Shown here one piece after another: positions 32,926 to 42,400 of a stretch of DNA of 51,847 nt. Position 1 is the stretch's first letter; each line of letters starts with the position of its first letter. The translations under genes were made by a program, and so were the position numbers. The stretch is from Candidatus Omnitrophota bacterium (lineage in GTDB: Bacteria > Omnitrophota > Omnitrophia > Omnitrophales > JACQLI01): positions 1-51,847 of the forward strand of contig JACPCP010000023.1 of NCBI GenBank assembly GCA_016179745.1, given 5' to 3'. Under the pieces are notes generated by a model. That model did not search any database and was not told the origin of the DNA. It was given only the letters and a program-made list of their open reading frames with translations.

Positions 32926-33315
32926 ATGGAGTCGAAACAGCCCATGGCAGAAAATACCGCTCGAAAAGGTCCGAGACCGTCTCTGATTCAGTCGAAGCCT
33001 CCCCGCAAAAGAGATCCCCGACTCCTGGCGGTGATCGACCAGCACGGCTGCACGGGCTGTGAGGCGTGCATCGTTTTCTGCCCTGTTGATTGCATTGAGA
33101 TCGTTCCCAACGTCCCGCACGCCCAGTTCCAGCAGGTGGTGGAAGTCGACATTGAACGTTGTATCGGCTGCGCCCTTTGCTCGAAATACTGCCCGTGGGA
33201 GACGATCCCGATGTTTTCTTATGAGGAAGGAATCAAGCAGGCGCCTTCCTTAACGATGAAAAGCGTCTGCAATCAGAAGACGAAAGAAGACACAGCGCCT
33301 AACCCACGTTTCTAA
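32926..33315 (+). CDS. Two-cluster [4Fe-4S] ferredoxin-like protein
   Basis: 129 aa from ATG 32926 (a second ATG at 32944 is possible). Two C-x2-C-x2-C-x3-C-P motifs, HGCTGCEACIVFCPVDC and ERCIGCALCSKYCPW, would bind two [4Fe-4S] clusters. A basic, proline-rich N terminus of about 35 residues precedes them. Co-directional with, and 67 bp after, the AOX-like gene, so it may be an electron partner; this is inferred from position. Confidence 0.82.
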   Translation: MESKQPMAENTARKGPRPSLIQSKPPRKRDPRLLAVIDQHGCTGCEACIVFCPVDCIEIVPNVPHAQFQQVVEVDIERCIGCALCSKYCPWETIPMFSYEEGIKQAPSLTMKSVCNQKTKEDTAPNPRF

Positions 33316-33399
33316 AATTTTGTTTTAGCATTCTCCAGCGCATTCTCTAGCAACTTCGACCACTTCCAATCAATGCTGTCCAGCCTCTTGGAAAAAAAT

Positions 33400-33428
33400 T
33401 TGTCGTTCTTGGAAAGAACAGGTAAAAT
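33400..33428 (+). promoter_or_regulatory. Candidate promoter for the giant gene
   Basis: TTGTCG at 33400-33405, 17-bp spacer, TAAAAT at 33423-33428; the giant start ATG is at 33463. Confidence 0.55.
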
Positions 33429-33462
33429 TAATCCAACTTGTAATTTCCCAGACAGTTAACTC

Positions 33463-36400
33463 ATGAAACCAGACTCCAAAAAGCTTTGTCGAAGGGGGAC
33501 CGCTTTTTTTGTCTCCCTTTGCTTCATCCTTTTAGAAACTGTTGGCAATTTTTCTCCGCTCTTTGCCTCGGAAGGAATGCGGGACCCAGCCATTTCCATT
33601 CCGAGGCGGTTCGGTGAGATCGACGAATTCCGCCCCGGCCGGTCCGGCAAAACCCTCATTTTTATTCAGGATGCCCACGATTCTCTCGAGGCCCAGGAGA
33701 ACATCGGAAAGCTTGTGACGCACCTCGTTGAGAGAGAGGGCGTGAAAACAGTCTATGAAGAAGGTTACGAAGGCCCGGTCCCCACCGACCCGTATTTTGG
33801 ATTTATCCGGAACCCCGGACTGAAACGGAAAGTCTCCTTCTTCCTCATGGACAAGCTCCGGATCGGAGGCGCTGAATATGCCCACATCAACCGGAAGAAA
33901 GATTTTCGTCTGATCGGGGCCGACAGCCTGGCCTGGCATAAAGAGAACCTCCGATGGTTTCGACGCATGTCGGCCCGGAGAAAAGAGACCGAGCGTGACC
34001 TCGAAACGCTCGGAAGCGGGATCCGGAGGCTGGAGGACCGATTTTTCCCAAGGCCGCTCAAGGAATGGATCAAGCTCAAAGAAAGATTCACTAAAAACGA
34101 GCTCTCGTTTGCCGAGTACCTCAAAAGGCTCGGCGCCTTCACCCCCTCCTCAGGGGACTACCCGGCGATCGAACGGGTGCTTAGGGCGAGCGAAGGTCCG
34201 GCATTCGTCGAAAAGTTGAAGGCGCTTCGCCCCAAACAACTCCTCGAGGAAATGGAAGCAATGGAAAACGATTTCGCCGCAAGAGTTCTTTCGGGGGAGA
34301 GAGAAAAAGAGCTCTTTCAATACCATCAAAGCCTTTCCCTCTTGAAGAGACTCGCAGAGCTCAAGATCACGCGAGAGGAATACGGGGCCGTGCGTGGGAC
34401 CCTGAAAGATTTCAGGACGGAGGCGTTGGCCCGCTTCCTTGCCAAAAACCTCAAGGAGCCGGTAGTCCTTTCCAAAGGGTGGGAGAGGAATCTCAAAAAT
34501 GCCCTCCGATTCTACGAAACGGCATTAGAGAGAGATGATGCGGTCAGCGTCCGACTCGAAGAATTTCTGAAAGATCCTCTCGAGAAAAGGGCGGCGCTGG
34601 TCTTCGGCGGATTTCACAAGGAGAAGATCCTTGAAATCGCGAGACAAAAGGAAATCTCTTGTTTTGTTGTCACGCCCCGGATGACGGAACCGAGCCTGAA
34701 GCATCAGCGTTACTACGAGCAGCTGATGTCAGGCTTCCGCTATCCTTTTGAGAGACCGGGGAATCTACACCTGGCGGCCCGGCCCCAGACCTTTTTTGCG
34801 AGAGCCCTTGTAACGGGGAGGGCCGAGGCCCGCCGCCAGATTCGTGAACTCGCCCGGACGCTGGAGGGAAAAGGAAAGAAAGCGCCTCGATCGGAACTTC
34901 GAGGCGGCGGGAAAAGGGCGGTAACCCGTGAAGAGATAAAAGCTCTGATCGCGCCGCTTGCTCAAGGAGTCTCTCCGAAACTCAACTTTCTCACGAGCCT
35001 CGAAAAGGTGATGGAACTCAGAAAGATTACCCAGCAGGAAATGGCGGATTACGTCACTCCTCACATCAAAAAGAGACGAGGCCGGGCCCACGCCGGGATG
35101 GTCTCGCACTGGTTCCGTCACAAAAGGATCTCGGGCGAATATGCCTTGAGGGCCGCCCGCAAGACCCTCGGCGATTTTTATCCCGGCGAACCGGACGAAA
35201 AACTTCTCGCCCGGATGGCCGGAAATCCGAATTGGACGAAGGAAGAATTGACGCAGGCCTTTCCTGCTTGGAAAGGGAAGAGGCAGATGCGGCAGAGGGC
35301 GAAGAAAACCGGCGTTCCTTCCGTCGTTCTTCCCCTGACTGAGATTCATGAAATCCTGAATGCCGTCAGAGGAATTGAGCTTTCGCCCGTCGAGTGCTTC
35401 TTTGTGAGCTTTGGTTTGTTCCAGTGGAAATTGGAGGAGCGGGGTGTCCCCGTGACGACTGAAGTTGCAAGGTTTGTCGGGAGCCCCCACCCCGGAATGG
35501 TGACTCACTGGCTTCGTCGGGAATCCCTTTCCCGCCAGAACGCCCGCCTTGTCGCCGAGTATTTCCTGGGGACGGCCTTCCCGGATGATACGAGAGACGA
35601 ACTGGTCCTCAGGATGATCGCTCAGCCGGACCTAACCTCCCGGGACCTTAAAGAAATTTTTCCTGTCTGGGCGGGGAAGAAAACCCGTTCAGAACTGAGG
35701 AAGGCCCCGACACCTGCCGCCGCTCGCTGGCTGACGAACCCTGACGAGACTGACTGGGACCAAGTCTCCCAGTCCCGGAAGCGGTTTCTCGTTAACGCCC
35801 TGCTTCGGGCCACCCGGAAACTTCCGACCGATCTCCTTCGCCTTCCCGGACCCCACGCTTACTGGGAGACCCCCCTCCCGGCCCTCGCCGGAATCAACCT
35901 CGGCCGGCTTTTTCAACACTACGACGAAGAAAGAAAGGCCCTGGGCTACGAGCGGATTTCAACGACTCAATACCTTTTGCATGATCTGGGATTCCTTTAT
36001 GAAGGGCGGGCCGAGACCGAACAGAGGCTCCTCCTGGCCGGAGAAATTGAGAAAGATGAACGGATCCGTTTTCGGGAGATTTCAAAAAAGATCGGCCTTG
36101 CCCACTGGCTTCTCCTTTTTGAAACGAACCAGGCCGCCCTTTTCTATCTCCTGGCGAAGCAATACCCGGAGTTCAGCCGGGCCCAGGAGGGGCTTTTGGC
36201 GCTGATCAGTGAAGAGTTCCTGGAGCTTAAGAATGAAGAAACCCGTCCCTTCTTCTTTGAGGACCTTGAAAAGATGGAACAGAGCTTCCAAGAGTTTCAG
36301 GATCCGGAGCTTCAAGAGATCATTGCCGGGCAGATTCGAAACCGGATTTATCGCACGATTGTTGAGAGGGCCCGGAAGCAGGGGAGAGAAGGGGTGGCGA

Positions 36401-39400
36401 AACGGGCGATCGAGTCGGCGATTGGGTATTTTGAGAAACAGGCCGAAGGCCCCAACTTCCCCGAGTCTGCCCGGCCGGTTTACCACTCGGTTGCTGACGC
36501 CTACCGGCAGCTTGAAAAGGCCGATTATCAGGGTCTTCTTGAGAAAAAGGATGATAAAGGGAGCCTCCTTGAACTTGAGCTCTTCCAACTCGAAGGGATC
36601 GATTTTGCCCTGAAAAACGGAAACATTATCCTGGGGCACGAAATGGGGCTTGGAAAGACCCCCCTGGCGCTGGCCATTGTGCAGGCCCAAAAGGCGGGGC
36701 GGGTGGTGATCATTGCCCCCAACACCTTAAAAGAGGAATGGGAGAGACAAATCCGCATTTGGATCGGAAAAGATGAAAGGGTCCGGGTCATCGATGGAAA
36801 TAACCGAAAGGCCCTTCACCAGATCGAGGAGGCAAAAGCGAACGCCCGGTTCATTGTGATTAACTACGACAAAATAAGAGACCCGGAGATCGTGAAGGCG
36901 CTGAACGATTGGGGCCCGGACGTGAAGATCGGGGACGAGGTCCACCACATCAAAGAGCCCAACGCCCTCCAGTCGGGAGGGACCCAGGCGCTTAAAAAAA
37001 AGGGGGTGGGCTATCTCCAGGTCCGGGCGAAACGAAGCCTCAACCTTTCCGGCACTTCCATCATTAACGAAGTCGAAGACCTCTGGACGGTCCTTCACGA
37101 CATCGATCCTGCCGCCTTTCCAAGCCTGGAACATTTCCGTGAAAACTTTTCAAAGGACCCTCTTTCTTTGGCCCGCTTAACCCTTCTCCTTGGCAAGCGG
37201 TATTTCATCCGGCGGACGGCGGAGGAGGTCTTAGACGATGTCCCCAAAAAGAACGGCGTCGAGTTTATTCCCGTCCGGCTCGATCCGGAACAGCAGAAAG
37301 AGTATGAAAAGGAACTTGCAGGCTATTTGGCGAAGGCGAGAAAAAACATCCTGGCCGCCCAGGAAAAATTAAGGCAGATCGTTCTCGACCTGGGTTATGC
37401 CCTGAAGGGCGAGCGGGAATTCCTGCACCGACGGCCGCCCAAGCTGGCGGAGGCCGTCCGGATTGCCAAATTGAAAATTGACCGGGGAGAGAAAGTCACG
37501 ATCTTCAGCCGTTACAACCACGTAATTGAAAGGCTCAAAGAGATGCTTGCCCAAGAGCTGGGAGAAGAGGCGGTTTCATTTATCTCTTCAGGTCATACTA
37601 CGGATGAAAGGGCCGAGCGGGTCAAGGAGTTTCAGGAAAACGCCGGCAAAAAAGTCTTTCTCTCCACTTACGACCTGGGAGGAGAAGGGCTCACCCTCAC
37701 CAGTGCCAATCACGTGATTTTTACAGACCTTCCCTACACCAAGGCCAAACTCGAGCAGGCGATCGGAAGGGTGCGGCGAAAGGGGCAGGAAAAAGAAGTT
37801 TTCGTCTATGCCCTGGTGGCCCCCGGGACGATCGATGATCAAGTGGTGGAGATCTTAAGGAGGAAAGAGACCGTCTTTGACCAGGTGATCAATGCGATGC
37901 TTGCGGCCCAGGGGCTTGAGGAGCACCTGGGGGCCCGGAGGGTTGACCGGGCCCTGAGACAAGCCTCTCTGGCCGAAAGGGTGCGTGAAGCCCTTTCTTT
38001 CGCCTACGGACGTTCCCTGAAGGGGGACATTCCAGGGGCCAGGAAGTATTGGGAAGAGCTTGCGGCCGCCTATTCCGAGTCCATCGACCGGCTGGCTGCC
38101 TTCCCGATTGCCCAGGCGCTCTTTCTTTATCTGTTGAGGCTCCACGATGAAAAGATGCTCAACCTTTCAGAATCAAAGCGCTGGCTCTTCGCCCCCTCAG
38201 GGCCTTCTACGGATATCCGGGCCCTCGCCGACCTTTGGATGAAAAATGACAAGATCCGGGAGCGTTTTAGAGACGCCGGGTTTGACCTTCGGGAGCTTCT
38301 TTTTACGGAAGTCGACTTTTCCCCGTCGATGCTCGAACTCGGAAAATCTTTTCTCACGGGCAAGCTCGGCCTTTCCAGCCGGCAGAGGGTGCTCGATTTG
38401 ACCGAAGGGGAATTGCCCCGGGAGGCATATGACTTTGTGGACTCTTCGGAACTTTGGGGGTTTTCCGAAGAGGAGTCGGCGGTGAACAAAAAGGGCGTCA
38501 ATCACCGCACCTGGGTGACCGGGAAACTGGTGGAGGCGGCGAAGGTGGGGGGTTATGTTCTCTTCTGGGCCCACAACAAGGGGATCCCCGCCGAGACAAA
38601 ACAATTTCTTGAAAATTATTTTGGTTTGCAACTGATAAATCCCGAAGTGGATGGGATTGACAGCGAAGAGCTCCCTGAGGAAATCCGTAGACGGCTCGAG
38701 AAATTCTCATTCATCCTGGCGAAGAAAACGAAGCATCTCGAGATGACACCCGAATACCTTCGCTCCCTCCCGAAAGGAAGGCTTAAATTTATTTCGGGGA
38801 GGACGGCGGCCAGTCATCTTGCGGAAAGGGGCCTCTTCGAAAAGGGCGAAGGAGGAGCCCATTCAACCAGTTTAACCCAGTTTCTCTTGCATGGAGACGT
38901 AAGGCCGGTTCGGGGCTGGCGGGGGATAATGACAAGGGAGACGGAAAGAGACGCAGTTCTTTTAAAACTCACGCAGAAATTGCAGCTCTTTCTTGGGAAA
39001 GGGCCGGACTCTGAGGGGATCCAGGAAATCAACCGTATCGTTTTCGAAATTCTCAAACAGGTCCCGACCCCGGCCCTTATTGTCAGCCTGACCCGAATGA
39101 TCGAATATTTTACCAAACAAGATCCGGCGTGGGACCATTACCATTCATTCCTCGAGGGGATTGTCCAGAAACTGGCTGGAGGGAATGGAAAAGAAAAGAA
39201 GAGGAAGGCGGGGAAGAAAAGGGAGAAAAATTGGGAAGGTCCTCGAAAGCCAAAAGGGGATGGCCTGGAGGGAGAAAAAGAAAAGAAGCGGGGACCGAGA
39301 GAGGAGACGGAGGAGGGTCTTTCCGGAGGCCTTACGGATGATCAGCACCTGCTTCAGCTTTTTAAGGAAAACGGCTTTCAATTTAGAGTGAGCCCGGACT

Positions 39401-42400
39401 ACATCCCCGGAGGGCTCCAGTTGGATGGGGAAGAGAAGATCTTCTGGGTTGATCCTTATCTCGTTACCGATGGCGGTCTTTCACCCAAAGAACTTTTGCA
39501 GGTTCTGAATCTATTGACTCACCGTTATCTTCTCGCCGTGCTGAAGCAGAAGCCCGGCTCACCCGCTCAGGAGGACCCCGATGTGGTAGACCGGGCCTCA
39601 CTGAGTCTTGTCTGGCAGCGCTTTAAGCTGCTTCGCAAGGCCAACCGGGACCTCAAAATACTTGAGTCGCTCGACCCCATGAATTCAGAGGACATCTTCT
39701 GGTTTTTCATCAACCTCCGTTCCCTGACGGAAGAGGACATCCAGGGAGTGGTCGAGGGAACCCAGCCGGTCCCGGAGTGGTTTCGCCAGCGTTCCGAAGT
39801 GCGGCAGGGCCATGGAACAGGCGGCGAGAGCGCCAACGTGCGTCTGAGAGTCAATCGGGTCGTGGACCAAATCCGGGATGCTCTTGCGGCCTTAAGAGAA
39901 AAAGATCCGGTCGACCTGGCCCCTCTCTCAGACCCTGCCTTGATTGGCGATTTTTTCAAGCGGCACGGTAAGAAATTCCCCGGCTTGGATCAAGGGCGCC
40001 TGATTGTCCAGTCATCAGGGTATCCGGTCGTGGTCGAGCCGTGGGATCCGGAAGAGAAGACCGAACGTAGAGAGCTTGCGTGGCTTGTGAATAAAGAGGG
40101 AGAAGACGGCCGGTCCCGTAAGGATTGGGTCATCAACTGGTCCGAGGTGGAATTGCCGGGGCCGCCCGGCCGATACGAAAATGGAGGAAGAGTCTCTAAA
40201 GCGCATGTTCCGTATGAGAGTAATCGGGGATGGACAGACGTCCCTTATTCAAGGTTTTACAAAGAAGGGGCTCTGCTCCAGAGAACCCAAGGGCCGGAGA
40301 AGAGATTCCTCATAGTTCCTGAGTCGGATCAAGGTAGAAAGGTCGTGCGCTTCCTTGTTTTTACGCTGGACCCGGAGGGGCGGAGGAGTGTCCGGCCTGT
40401 TGCTTTTTGGGAGGAGCTTCAAGGCCAAAGGATTGATGGGAAGGGCTTTTATTTTTCACACCGGATCCTGACTTTCTCCGGCATGACCATCGGCTTGGGC
40501 AATCCGGATTGGAAGCATGACGCAGTCTTCTTCAGCACAGATCTCGATGGAAGACCGGAGAAGCTGGAAATTTTCGTCCCCAAGTTTGTCCCCGAAGAAA
40601 CGGACAACCCCCGTTCTGAAGTGCGTGACGCCGCACTCCCGATGACCGAGCGGGTAAGTCAGGTGCTCGAGAGGGTGAGAACGGCCATTCATCAACTTCA
40701 GGCAAAGCCGGCTCAACCGGCAGCTGCCGGTCAGCCAAGCGGCGATCGGCCCGGCACCCCAGAAGGGCATCTTATTAGAAAGGCGAGAAAAGAGCTTCTT
40801 GCTGTGATTGAAGATTCTTTTGGCAGCCTTGAGGAAAAAAAGTATTGGAAGACAAAATTAAGGCAAAAGAACTACGGCGCTCTCATTCAATCTCCGTTTT
40901 TCCCCAGCTTTGTCAGGAATGTCAGTTCAAACTACCTGGATTCTACCCATGAGGAACTGGTCAAACTGCTTGAAGAACTCCAGAAGAATCAAGAGTCAGA
41001 GGAATCGATGGCGTTGAGGCAGCTCATTCAGATTGTCCTCTTTGCCTGGTATCCCGATTTGGAGGAGGAGATGGATGCGCCAAAGATTAATGCGGGCCGG
41101 CTTTCAAGAGGGATTGAAAAGGAAAGGCATAAAGAATCTACGTATCGTGGAGAAGAGCTTCATTTTAGCGACGAAAAACCTGGAGAGTTTGGATTGTTTC
41201 ACCCGGAGGATTTTGGGAGACGAGTCAGAATCGAAAATGCCGACCCGCTCCGGTTTGCCTCCATGCTTGCCGCCACGGGCCACGCCCTGGGTGACGAAAG
41301 CGCCCGGAGCGGTTTGGCTCCGGGGAGCGTTCAATGGCTTAAGGATAATTTCTGGACACAATACGGGAATCGGTTGGAGGGGATTCGTCCCGAAGATCTT
41401 GAAGTAAGGCTGAGGAGGTTTCGGGTGCGTAAGGAGTTGGGCAGGAAAGAGGAGTTTGTGACAAGAGACGAGATCCAGGTGATTTGGCTCAAGCCCGAGG
41501 AATCAGGGCCCCAAACTCCGCCGGCCGGACGTCTTGAGGTCGAGATCGCAAGACTGGGGACCGGCTTCCGGCGGGGAGATCTCCAGGGCCGCTGGCATTT
41601 GGATTGGTCCCACGCCACGTTTCCGGTCCCGAAGGGAAAATATGCGGCCGGTAAATCCCTGGGGGAAGGCGACAGAGTAACCTTGAGTTGGGACGATCTT
41701 CAGAAAGACGGGATCCTCGTCAAAGACCCAAACTACCCGCAGCAGGGTTTACACATTTTGCCGCTTAAAATAGGGGGAGAAGAAAAACAGATCGCCATCT
41801 TCAACGTAGATGGAGAAGGCCGGAGAATAGAAGCGAAGCCGGCCGCCGTTTTAAAACAAGGAGAGAGCGTGCTGACACAAGGCGGTGTTTTTGGTTCCCG
41901 CTGGGGAGTGAATGTCTTTGACCGCACAGTGATTCAGCACCTCGGCCCTGATGGGATCAAGGTTGAGCATCACTCTTGGGATTACAACGACACTCGGTGG
42001 ATGGATTTTAAATTTTTCTTTCGGGCGCACTTTTCAAAGGCGGTTCCTGGAAAAAAGGATTTATTGAAGAAGTTCGACGCCTTGGAGGGTCTGCTGAAAG
42101 AGGCGCAAGGCCTGGAACACCTTCAGAGAATTGGACGGTCTCAGACCCTTCGGGGCAGAATAGAACGGATTTTGAAAGACGCCAGAAGTCATTTGGAAGC
42201 AGGAGATCCTTTTCGGGCCGCCCGGACCTTATGGCAGATCGGGGACGATGCGGCCTCCCTTAAAGAAGTGGAAGAAAGAGGCGGAAAAGAGATCTTGGTT
42301 GGGATACGCAGTCTCGTAAAAAATCTTAAAGAGGCGTCCATAAAACCCGAATGGCAGCAAGCGGCCGGCAGGATGGGGAGAAAAGCAGTCAGGGAGGAGG

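Noticed and set aside
39180-39330. Frameshift or misassembly in the lysine-rich part of the giant gene
   Set aside because: The stretch is unusual in composition, but the frame stays open and conserved-looking sequence resumes on both sides, so a charged linker is the simpler reading.
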